NCBI RefSeq assembly: GCF_042767895.1
Contig: NC_091559.1
Location: 13,516,674-13,541,673 of the forward strand
Length of the DNA stretch: 25,000 nucleotides
Direction: 5' to 3'
Source: Penaeus vannamei
Lineage: Eukaryota > Arthropoda > Malacostraca > Decapoda > Penaeidae
Part shown: in pieces, positions 1 to 9,953 of the stretch
How positions within the stretch are numbered: the stretch's first letter is position 1
How the letters are laid out: every line of letters starts with the position of its first letter
Made by a program: the position numbers and the translations under genes
Notes under the pieces: generated by a model
Told to the model about the DNA's origin: nothing
The model's database searches: none
What the model saw: the letters and a program-made list of their open reading frames with translations, nothing else

Positions 1-470
<470 letters not shown>

Positions 471-478
471 GAGCAGAC

Positions 479-1390
479 TCACCGCTGCGGCGCACGGGGC
501 CTCCGCTCGCCCTCGCCGCGAGACTTCCGATACTTCTGCCTCGTCGCTCGCCTCCTCCTTCTTCCCCTCCGTCTCTTCCTTCTTCCCCTCCGCCTCCTCC
601 TCCTTCTCCTCTTTCTTCCCCTCCGTCTCCTCCTCCTCTTTCTTCCGCTCCGCCTCCGCCTCCTCCTTCTCCTCTTTCTTCCCTCCGTCTCCTCCTCCTC
701 CTCCTTCTTCCCCTCCGTCTCCCTCACATCCTCCTCCTTCTTCCCCTTCGCCTCCGACCCCCTCCTTCTTCTCCTCCGCCTCCGCCTCCTCCTCATCTTC
801 TTTTTCTTTTTCATTTCTCTCTTTCTTCTTCTTACTCTTCCTTCCTCTTATATTCTGTTTTTGTAGCATCTCTTTATCATATACTCATCCCGTCTCTCTA
901 TTTCCTCTTCACCTTTTTATCGTTCCCTTCTTCCTCTCATTCTCTCTCTCCTTCCCTTAACTGCTTCTTTCTCTCATTCCCCTTCTCACTCACTCCTCCA
1001 GCACAATTTATCCTTACTTTTCTTCGTCTTCCCTTCATCCAACTCCCTGCTTCGTCCTACTCCTCCTCGTCCTCACGTCTCATTCCTCTCCTCACCTCTC
1101 TCTCTCAGTCCTCCTCATCGTCGCCGTCGTCTTCCTCCTCCTCTCTCTTCCCCCTTCCTCTCCTCATCACTTCTCCCCTCCTTTCCTCCCTCCCCGTCTC
1201 TCGTCTCTTCACCCTTCCTTTCCTTCCTCCTCGTCTCTCCTCCCCTCCTCATTTCTAACCTTCTCCTTTCCGCCTCCTCTTCTCATCTCCCTCCCTACCT
1301 CTCTCCTCTCCTCCCTTCCTTCATTCCCTCCTCATCTCGCCTCCCTTCCTCTCTCCCTTCCCCTTCTTCCCGCCCCCCCTCCCCCGGGCC
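479..1390. other. pyrimidine-rich domain
   Basis: About 900 bp of C and T with few interruptions. It is the strand-reversed counterpart of the preceding purine tract. 559-750 is an organised minisatellite (separate entry); the rest is degenerate CTTCC/CCTCC. The minus strand is open for 111 codons at 479-814 but gives only Arg, Lys, Glu and Gly runs. No gene is seen. Confidence 0.85.
559..756. repeat. pyrimidine minisatellite, TTCTTCCCCTCCG core
   Basis: The core TTCTTCCCCTCCG or a one-base variant starts at 559, 580, 613, 640, 676, 705 and 738. Each copy is followed by Y-CTCC and CCT/CTC triplets. Spacings are 21, 33, 27, 36, 29 and 33 bp, so all but one are multiples of three. This suggests the units grow by adding or losing trinucleotides. 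Confidence 0.8.
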
Positions 1391-1405
1391 CCTAATCAGG
1401 TGAGT
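1360..1405 (+). promoter_or_regulatory. juxtaposed 3'/5' splice-site-like sequence
   Basis: A long pyrimidine tract runs into CAG at 1397-1399, immediately followed by GTGAGT at 1400-1405, so CAGGTGAGT could serve as an acceptor and a donor at once. A second CAGGTGAG sits at 1415-1422 without a pyrimidine tract. The only close branch-like motif, CTAAT at 1392-1396, is too near the AG to work; CTCAT near 1331 is somewhat far. The surrounding pyrimidine domain raises the odds of a chance match. Confidence 0.25.
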
Positions 1406-1662
1406 CCGGGGCGCCAGGTGAGGCCCTCATTGATCACCGAGTCCCCCCCCCCATCCCCCTGGAGCCCCTCGATGCCCCAGATTAGCTCCCGCGCCGCCGT
1501 TCCCTCGTGAGTGATGAGGCGTCCGCGCGGGCCTCCTCGCTCGCCTCGTCATCGTCATCGTCGCCGCGGTCGTCATCGAGAGCCGGGGTGAGGGGCGGCG
1601 GCCTCGCTCTCGCCCGCTCTCGTCCTCTGCTGCGCCGCGGAGGGGAGGCAGAGGGCGTCGTG
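1391..1662. other. GC-rich unique island
   Basis: Mixed-composition GC-rich sequence with many CpG dinucleotides, a C10 run at 1443-1452 and short TCG/TCA triplet patches around 1545-1580. No coding frame with recognisable content is present. Confidence 0.6.
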
Positions 1663-1695
1663 GAGGGAGGGAGGGAGGGAGGGAGGGAGGGAGGG
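1663..1695. repeat. (GGGA)n microsatellite
   Basis: About eight perfect GGGA units within a G-rich purine stretch; the regular G3 runs could form a G-quadruplex on the plus strand. Confidence 0.95.
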
Positions 1696-1730
1696 AATGA
1701 GTGAGCGAGGGGGTAATTGAGAGTGAATAA

Positions 1731-1733
<3 letters not shown>

Positions 1734-1826
<93 letters not shown>
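1734..1826. repeat. (AG)n microsatellite
   Basis: Perfect AG tract of about 46 units. It sits between two TTGAGA/TAATTGAGA-like AT patches that resemble each other (near 1715-1733 and 1827-1840). Confidence 0.98.
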
Positions 1827-1829
<3 letters not shown>

Positions 1830-1840
1830 ATAATTGAGAA

Positions 1841-1920
1841 AGGGAGTGAGTGAGCGAACGAGTGAGTGAGTGAGCGAACGAGTGAGGGAGTGAGCAAGCG
1901 TGTGAGTGAGTGAGGAAGCA
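1841..1920. repeat. 20-bp minisatellite, four copies
   Basis: Four head-to-tail 20-bp units occupy 1841-1860, 1861-1880, 1881-1900 and 1901-1920. The consensus is AGTGAGTGAGTGAGCGAACG; copies 1 and 2 differ at one base and copies 3 and 4 are more diverged. The unit itself arose from a GTGA tetranucleotide. It is dense in YGAGYG hexamers, the recognition pattern reported for Drosophila Zeste. Confidence 0.9.
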
Positions 1921-3000
1921 GTGGAAATGCCGTATATTAGCTCCCTCCTCGCGCCCTCGCTGGACACTCGTCTACCACCGCAACTGTCAGCCATTTATTG
2001 CCAATAAACTTCCCACGGATAACTGACTCGCATTTTGCTATGGTTCGCCCGTTCCAGAATGCTACATGTCGCAGGGACGCGGGCGGGGGCCCCTCGCGGG
2101 GGGAGGAGGGGCGCGAGGGCGAGCGATCGAGCTGTCCATAAATAGGATAAACTTCCGAGTCGTCCCCTCGCGCTGATCCCCTCATGACTCCCCTCAAGAG
2201 GGGATTAAACCGTGTCTTCCTCTCGCAATCTCCGCCTCGAAACTTTTGCCACTCGCGCTGAGCTCGGCGTGCGGGCGTGGATGGCCGCCTCGCTCCCACG
2301 GGCGGCGCCTCAATCAATGTGACAAGTGACTGGCTTGACTTTCTCCCTGCCCGGACGTGCATGCGGGCGCGGCGGCCCCTCATTCCACTCATTTCTCGCC
2401 CGGAATGAGGCGCGGACCCTGATCGGCATTCTTTTCTCCCTCGGCGCCATTGATTTTGTCATAATTCAGCGCTTCCGGCGGCGGAGGCTGTGAATTCCGC
2501 CCTCCGGCCCCACTCGCACGCCCGCACGCTCGCCCTGCACCGCGGGAGTGACTGCCACTACCGGAGGCGTGGAGGGCGCGCTGGCAATTACCCCGCCGCC
2601 CGAAAAGCACCTAATTGATACGTTCGGACCGCAGCGTGGGGAGGGGGGCGGGAGGGGGAGCTGGCGCACAGCAGGCAGCAGGCTCGCCCGAAATATATGG
2701 CGGCGCCCCATCGGCCGTGACAGGAGCATGCCATACAGATGGCGGGGCAGCGGGACGAACGGCAGGCGCGCCGCTCGGGAACTGGGCCACGCCGATGACA
2801 GAGTGCGGCCTCGCAACATGAAGATCAACGAGCGAGCGCCCACCAATAACTTGCCCCGCGACCGCTACTGCCGCCAAAGTGCTCCTGGAACCCTGCCCCC
2901 GCCCCCACCCCTGGCCGCCCGCACCCTGCCCGTCACAGCCCCTGTCCACCCCCTCCGCCCGCCACACGCCTTCCCGGGCCTCTGGAGCGACTCTGCAGGA
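1921..3000. other. unique GC-rich island with homeodomain-like and GCCAT cores
   Basis: The first long non-repetitive stretch. It contains the dyad TTTATTG-C-CAATAAA at 1994-2008, CCATAAA at 2136-2142, a direct repeat of ATAAACTTCC near 2005 and 2148, and GCCAT or its complement at 1990, 2281, 2446, 2697, 2730 and 2739. A minus-strand ATG frame of 151 codons (1937-2392) and a plus-strand frame at 2548-3039 are open, but third-position composition in the part I checked shows no bias and no family is recognisable. I read it as possible regulatory DNA rather than a gene. Confidence 0.45.
1937..2392 (-). other. unassigned 151-codon open frame
   Basis: Begins with a true ATG (2392-2390) and lies entirely in unique sequence, which sets it apart from most open frames here. 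The product would be Arg/Pro/Ser-rich with no recognisable domain, signal peptide or membrane segment. Roughly half of third positions are G or C in the last 45 codons, about the local background, which argues against selection on codons. Most likely a chance frame in GC-rich DNA. Confidence 0.08.
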
Positions 3001-3175
3001 GGAGGAGGAGGAAGAGGTGGAATAGGGGACGAAGCATAAATGGAAGGGACGAAGCAAAAGAGGAAGAGTAGAGATAAAGGGAGGAAGGATGAAAGATATG
3101 GAGGAGAAGAAGGCAAATGCAGATGCAGATGAAAATAGAGAAAGAGGAGGAGGAGGAGGGACGAGGAGAGGAGGA
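3000..3175. other. purine-rich tract
   Basis: Degenerate GGA/GAA sequence, including AGGAGGAGGAGGAAGAGG near 2999 and a duplicated GCAGAT at 3119-3130. No gene. Confidence 0.8.
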
Positions 3176-3329
3176 GGGCGCTCGTATTTAGGACAAGAGT
3201 AACGGCCTGTCAGAGCGACCTGCAGCCGGCGGCCGGGACACTGCAAGGAGACGTGTTCCCTCGCCCGCCCGCGAGGCCAGCTGCGGCGGACCGAAGGCAA
3301 CGGGGCTGGGGACGGTGGGAGCCGCCGGG

Positions 3330-3550
3330 AGACTCTAAGAGCCACTAAAAGCAGCAAGCAGCCACTAGGAGAAGCTAGAATCAACTAGGAGCTACTGGGA
3401 GCCCTTCGGCGCATCTACTAGCTACTAGCCACTGGGAACAACTAGGAACAGCTAAGAGAACCCAAGAGCCACTAGTTGTTGGGAGCCATTCGAATCAGCT
3501 AGTAGCCACTAGGGGTATCTAAGAGCTCCTATGAGCAACTAGCAGCCCGA
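3330..3550. repeat. degenerate ~10-bp minisatellite (ACTAGGAGCY)
   Basis: About twenty imperfect units of 7-13 bp built on ACTAGGAGCC / ACTGGGAACA. The clearest are ACTAGGAGCT-ACTGGGAGCC at 3384-3403 and ACTGGGAACA-ACTAGGAACA at 3431-3450. CTAG and GCCACTAG recur throughout, so the array looks old and decayed. Confidence 0.75.
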
Positions 3551-4289
<739 letters not shown>

Positions 4290-4290
<1 letters not shown>

Positions 4291-4500
4291 ACTGCCGTCC
4301 CCCCATCCCCTCCCCTCCCTGTCCCTTATCCTTACCTCCACCTCCTCCCTCACCCTTACCTATTCCCACTTCCCTCGCCCTTCCTCCTTCCTTCTCCCAT
4401 CGCCTCTCTTTCCCTGTTCCCTCCTCTACCCCTCGCCCCCTCCCCTATCTCTTCCTCCCTTCACTCCCACTCCCCCTTCCCTCCCCCACTGTACCCACCT
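4290..4500. other. pyrimidine-rich stretch
   Basis: Degenerate CCCTCC/CTTCC without a clear repeat unit; nothing else seen. Confidence 0.8.
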
Positions 4501-5449
<949 letters not shown>

Positions 5450-5450
<1 letters not shown>

Positions 5451-5579
5451 CTCCCTCTCCCTCTCCCTCTCCCTCCTCTCCCTCTCCCTCTCCCTCTCCC
5501 TCTCCCTCTCCCTCTCCCTCTCCCTCTCCCTCTCTCTCCCTCTCCCTCTCCCTCTCCCTCTCCCTCTCTCTCTCCCTCT
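5450..5579. repeat. (CTCTCC)n hexanucleotide array
   Basis: About twenty CTCTCC units with three short disruptions, directly continuing the (CT)n block. It looks like a CT tract in which CC substitutions were amplified into a hexamer. The G-rich complement has G3 runs every six bases. Confidence 0.92.
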
Positions 5580-5760
5580 GTTTTTTTATTATTCGATTGT
5601 TTATTTGATTTCCGTTTCGGATTTTTCTTGGAGGAAGGAGGAGCTTAACCGGGGATTAATGTCAATCTGCATTTCCCCGTCTGAGTCCGTTTGTTTATTC
5701 CCGCCGTTGCTCTTGTTTATTTGGATATCATCTGTTAACTACTTGCCAAATCTCTCTTCT
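5580..5760. other. AT-rich unique segment with three forkhead-type sites
   Basis: TGTTTAT, the core bound by forkhead (FOX) proteins, occurs three times on the plus strand at 5598-5604, 5692-5698 and 5714-5720, with GTTAAC nearby. The segment is a small AT-rich island between two pyrimidine tracts. Confidence 0.4.
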
Positions 5761-5910
5761 TCTCCTACTCTTCCTCCCTCCTCTCCTCTCTCTCTCATTC
5801 TCTTCTTTCCCGTTCCTCTCTCCTTTTTCCTTTCTCTTCCTCTCTTTCTACCCTTTTCCCTCTCTCTCTCCCACTGTCCCGTCCCCATTCCTCTCTTCCC
5901 TTCCCCGTTC
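5760..5910. other. pyrimidine-rich stretch
   Basis: Degenerate CTTCC/CTCTC sequence; no gene or ordered repeat. Confidence 0.75.
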
Positions 5911-6059
5911 ACCCCCCCAACCCAGTCACTGCCGCGGCTTTGCTCCATGAAAGCCAGCTCTTTCCTGTCAGAGCAAACAGCGCGCTTCCCATATCCTACG
6001 CGAACACGCCTCAATCCCCCTCCTCCTCCCTCCCCCTCCACACACCCCTTCCCCTTGAC

Positions 6060-6109
6060 GAACACAGCCCCCCCTTCGCTTATCCCTCACACTTCTCGCA
6101 GGTGAGTAA
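6060..6109 (+). promoter_or_regulatory. candidate recursive splice site (acceptor fused to donor)
   Basis: A C/T-rich tract ends in CAG at 6099-6101, followed immediately by GTGAGTAA at 6102-6109. The branch-type motif CTTAT at 6079-6083 puts the A 19 nt before the AG, within the usual range. Tract, CAG and GTRAGT fused with no exon between is the arrangement of Drosophila ratchet points in long introns. This is the best of the plus-strand candidates. Confidence 0.35.
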
Positions 6110-6120
6110 ATAACGGCGGG

Positions 6121-6560
6121 GTGAGCCCTTCCGCGCCTCCTCCTCCTCCTCCTTCTTCTCTTCCTCCTCTTCACTTCCTTTATCCTTTTCGTTTCACCCC
6201 CTTTTTCCACTCTCCATCTTCCCCTCACTCGTCTTCCATGTCCCTAACAGTTCTTTCTTTTCCCTCTTTCCTTCTTTTTTTACTGCATCTCCTTCTTCCG
6301 TTTTCCAGCCCCCTTCCTCCTCTCCTATCTTTTTCAACTGCATTTCCTCCCTCTTCCCCTCCATTTTCGTTTTATACTACATCTCCCCCTTCTTTCTTCC
6401 TATCTCCTCCCCCTTCTTTTTCTACTGCATCTCCTCCTTCCCACCTCCCCTCCCTCCCTCCTCCTTTCCCCCCACCCTCAGTTCCTCCTCTCCGCCTCCA
6501 TTTTTCTCTCCTCTCCCCGCTCTCCTTCCTTCCCTCTTCCTTCAGATTCTCCAACAAGGC
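6121..6560. other. pyrimidine-rich domain
   Basis: Degenerate TCC/TTC sequence. TACTGCATCTCC or TCAACTGCATTTCC recurs roughly every 50-60 bp (near 6281, 6335, 6373 and 6422), which points to a decayed minisatellite. No gene. Confidence 0.7.
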
Positions 6561-6579
6561 ATTAGAAACGAGGTCCGCT

Positions 6580-6593
6580 CCCCCCCCCCCCCC
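6580..6593. repeat. C14 homopolymer
   Basis: Fourteen consecutive C residues at the start of a short GC-rich unique segment. That segment also carries CCATTGTTT, a SOX-type core, near 6625. Confidence 0.95.
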
Positions 6594-6692
6594 TCCTGCC
6601 AGCGCCGGCTCCCTCGAGGACCTCCATTGTTTCCCACGACCTCTCGCTGATGTTGTCATGGGGATGGGGAAGAGGCAGCAGGCGGAGACGGG

Positions 6693-6865
6693 GGAGGAGG
6701 AGGAGGAGGAGGAGGAGGAGGAGGAGGAGGAGGAGGAGGAGGAGAAGAAGAAGAAGAAGAAGAAGAAGAAGAAGAAGAAGAAGAAGAAGAAGAAGAAGAA
6801 GAAGAAGAAGAAGAAGAAGGAGGAGGAGGAGGAGGAGGAGGAGGAGGAGAAGAAGAAGAAGAAAA
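6693..6865. repeat. (GGA)n-(GAA)n-(GGA)n-(GAA)n purine block
   Basis: About 17 GGA units, then about 25 GAA units at 6744-6818, then about 10 GGA units to 6848, then a short GAA run. One strand is all purine for over 170 bp. Both GAA and GGA repeats are known to form triplexes. Poly-Glu/Lys frames here and poly-Ser/Leu/Pro frames on the other strand are artefacts. Confidence 0.97.
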
Positions 6866-7004
6866 AGGGAGAAGAGAAGGGGAAGGGGTAAGAGGAGCGA
6901 AAGAAAGCGGGCAAGAAGGAGAGGGAAAGGCAGAGACGAGGGGAAGGAGGAGGAGGAAGAGGAGACGGGAGGGGACGTGTTCTTGCTCATCGCGCCAGCC
7001 ACAA

Positions 7005-7190
7005 CTTGCCTCTGGCCTTTCCCACCTTCTTCTCCTCCTTCTTTGCCCCTTCTCCCGCTCCCTCATTCCCTCTTACTACTGCCTTTTTCCCTTCCTGCCT
7101 CCTCCCCACTCCTGTACTCCTCTCTCCCTCCCTTCCAGTCCTTACATCCCCTCCCTCTCTCCCTTCTCCCTCTTCCCTCCCTCCCCGCGG
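7005..7190. other. pyrimidine-rich stretch
   Basis: CCTTC/CTCCC sequence that switches sharply from the purine block upstream. No gene. Confidence 0.75.
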
Positions 7191-7194
7191 CTGA

Positions 7195-8130
7195 GCCCTC
7201 GGCGAGAGAGCATCCAGGGCGCGCCATCTCCCGCCCGTGTCAATCCCCGCCCGGAGCCTTTCCCGCCGAGGCCCTGACGAGCGGGCGGACGAGTGCCACG
7301 ACGAACGAAGGCTGGAAACCCACCGCGCGGCGCGGACGCCCCGGTGTCGCTGCGGTTTGGAAGGGCTGCGCTGGAGGGCGGATGCATGGGCGTCAGTGGA
7401 CGTGGTTCTATCGGTTGAGTTTGGGTGAACCCCTTGGCAACCCCTTGGCAACCCTTTGGTAACCGTTTGAGCAACCGATATCTTCTAAAATCGTGTCTCC
7501 GGCCAGGCTCGGGCAGACTCGCCTCCCCAGTGGCGGACTCCCGGCGGCGCGTGATCGCTCCTCCTTCCTGAGACGCCGTCAAATGCCGTCCCAAAAGTGC
7601 CGCTCAGCCGCCATAAAGCCGCTGGCATCGCTCGCCGCCGGTGTCAGGAGTGCCATGTGGCCCTCCCCCTCCCCTCCCCAGGCATGCAGGGCGGGCGAGG
7701 GGGAGAGCAGGAGAGGGGGCAGCGCCATCCCGGTTATGACAGAGCGAGATCATGCAACGCTGTCCCATCGGCTTCCATTTCCGTTCCACGAGCGAGTCAT
7801 CAATATGACTGCAACAGCGGGCCAACAATTTTCCATGGCCTCCGTCCTCTTCTCTCCCATTTCCCGTTGCGTGCGTCACCGACTATCAAATTATATTTCA
7901 GTCTCCCCTCCGCCCTACCTTCCATTTTTGTTTGTGCAGGATCCGCTCCCTCGCCCCAGATATTAACACGCCACGACCTCCGCGCCGCTGTTTACCTTCC
8001 ACCCCTCCCCTCCCCCCACCAGCCCCACGCCCCCTCCATACACTTAGCTAATGAAGACATGGCGGTGACACACGGAGCACGAAAACGTCTGCTTTCACTC
8101 TTAACGTGGGAGGCTCTACACCTTCACGCA
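7195..8130. other. unique GC-rich island with clustered GCCAT cores
   Basis: CpG-rich, non-repetitive DNA holding an 11-bp tandem repeat inside an inverted repeat (7409-7480), GCCATAAA at 7610-7617, GCCAT at 7652 and 7724, ATGGC at 7835 and 8059, and the dyad AGTCAT-CAAT-ATGACT at 7795-7810. An acceptor-like tract ends in GCAG|G at 7939/7940 on the plus strand. Frames at 7493-7966 and 7597-8817 are open at the same time in different registers, which is typical of stop-poor GC-rich DNA, so no gene is called. Confidence 0.45.
7428..7480. repeat. 11-bp tandem repeat (AACCCCTTGGC), decaying
   Basis: Units at 7428-7438 and 7439-7449 are identical. The third (7450-7460) differs at two bases, the fourth (7461-7472) is 12 bp and more diverged, and a partial fifth ends at 7480. 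The array is flanked and partly overlapped by the inverted repeat TATCGGTTG (7409-7417) / CAACCGATA (7472-7480). Confidence 0.85.
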
Positions 8131-8281
<151 letters not shown>

Positions 8282-8760
8282 GCACAGCCGCCTCCACGCA
8301 CGCACCCGGCGGGGGGCGGCCGCGGCAGCTCCGTCAGAGCTCATTACAATTCTTAACAAAGCTCCCTCTCGCCCTGTCTTCCCGCCTCGCCTCGCCTCGC
8401 CGGCCGATTAACTTCTCCCGCCTTCATTACCATCTTAATGCCTTAATTCTATCCCGGCGCCGAGTTTTGTCCCACTCCGAACCTCGCCCTCTACGCCCGC
8501 AACCCCCGCCCACTCACGCACGCACGCCCTCGTCCTGCGACGCTCAAGGCCGCCCTCGCAGTCCAGCCCACACGCCCACCTCGCCCTCTCCTCCACGCCC
8601 TCTCCATTACACACTCAGCCCCATCTTACCTCCGCCCCTCATCAACCGTAGCAGCGCCTCCCCTGGCCCCCCTCCCTCCCTCCGCCCCTCCCTCCCAGCG
8701 CTGCCTCCCCTCCCCCGCCCTTCCCCTCGGGCTGGCCACTTGAGCCGGGTGGCCGCGTCC
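8282..8760. other. GC-rich then C-rich mixed sequence
   Basis: GC-rich sequence with a (CTCGC)n run at about 8383-8401. AT-type homeodomain cores follow in an otherwise GC-rich setting (CATTAC, GATTAA, TTAATG, TTAATT between 8340 and 8450). It becomes C-rich and nearly purine-free around 8470-8720. No gene recognised. Confidence 0.5.
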
Positions 8761-8859
8761 GCCGCGCACATTAGAGGTTGCGCCAGATTGCACCCGGCTG
8801 CCAGCCTCCCGTTGTAACCCACCCGAGGGAGCACGCGAATTTGTCCCCTATCCCTGGCT

Positions 8860-8879
8860 GTTATATAGCTTTATATAAC
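8860..8879. promoter_or_regulatory. TATA-box dyad
   Basis: GTTATATA (8860-8867) and TATATAAC (8872-8879) form a perfect inverted repeat with a GCTT spacer, offering a TATA element in either direction inside GC-rich DNA. A YYANWYY-type initiator, CCATTCT, lies at 8896-8902 on the plus strand, but its A is only 26 bp from the first T, slightly short of the usual distance. No downstream gene is identifiable. Confidence 0.25.
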
Positions 8880-9621
8880 GCTCACCGGTCGCGCGCCATT
8901 CTGGGCCTTGCGGGAAGAGGCCATAAGGGCGGGACTCGGGCTGGCGCGAGCGGGGATACGCCCTTGCAGCGGCCCGCGGCGTAGTGGTGTCGGCAGCTCT
9001 GTTCTCTGCCCAAGTTATGGCCTCGGTTGCCACTCGGGGGGAATTTTGCGGATGTTTTATTTTTTTTCCTACATAATTCACGCGGTTTCGCTCTCCTCTC
9101 TAATTCTGGGGATATTTTACATGCAGCTTAACAAAAATGGAGTGGGAATGTCTCCTCTATATTACACGCCTGTATTTGACGTTAAAGAATTCTAATTGGG
9201 AACTTTTCCAATATCCTTTCCCACACCCCTCCTTTACTCGATTTTTTCTCTTCTCTCTCTCTCTCTCTCCACCTCTTTTTTGCCATTTGCCAGCGGAGGC
9301 GGAGACAGGAAGGACGGGACCAGCAAGTGCAGCAGTCACGGAAGGCGATAAATTCCTGACGTGTTTTTCCTGCCGCTGTAGATACACTTTTCTGCCTCGC
9401 CGCCGCTCCTCCGCAACAACACGAGGCCAATTAATACACGCTGTGGCTTGCTGCTGATTGGCTTATTTCTGAATGTCAATAGTTTTTTCCCTCCGCCCTT
9501 TCAGCGGGGCGAGTTAAAAACAACTTTCGGGATCAGTGCCCTGCTTCGGGAAATTGGTGCGTCTGCGGGCGGGGAGGCCAGAGAAGGCCTTCACACGAAC
9601 ACATGCTCGCGCATACAAAAG

Positions 9622-9655
9622 TACACACACACACACATACAGACACACACACACC
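9622..9655. repeat. short imperfect (CA)n
   Basis: Two CA runs separated by TACAG. The flanking sequence carries further scattered CA/CG pairs, consistent with a decayed tract. Confidence 0.85.
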
Positions 9656-9953
9656 TAACCGCGCATATGTGCACACTAATATATGCTAATCTGATAGAAA
9701 CGCAACTGACGTCCATGAAAAATTCTGATCACCAATATTTTCCAACTACTCCGGTTGGTGAGGATCTTTTGGGTACTTATTTCATATTCATTGCAATTCT
9801 ATATCGTTTCTGTTGCGGCGTCTCAGTGTAACGGAATTCCATCCCTGATCGAGCATAAATAAGAAGTAAGTGAAAACCGGCAACAAAACGCCGTAGATTT
9901 TTACCGCCTTGCACCCTACCTGCTCCTTGGTATTTCCCTCTCGGTTTCAAAGC

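Noticed and set aside
1841..1920. Possible CRISPR-like repeat array
   Set aside because: Units are contiguous with no spacers and derive from a GTGA tetranucleotide; it is a minisatellite.
6650..7462. 270-codon plus-strand frame and the poly-Glu/Lys frame beside it
   Set aside because: The bulk is poly-Arg or poly-Glu/Lys from GGA/GAA repeats; the tail is pyrimidine-derived Pro/Leu/Ser. No domain.
7921..7945. Plus-strand acceptor-like site ending GCAG|G at 7939
   Set aside because: Pyrimidine tract is good but no recognisable exon follows; such tracts are frequent in this C/T-rich window, so it is noted only within the island entry.
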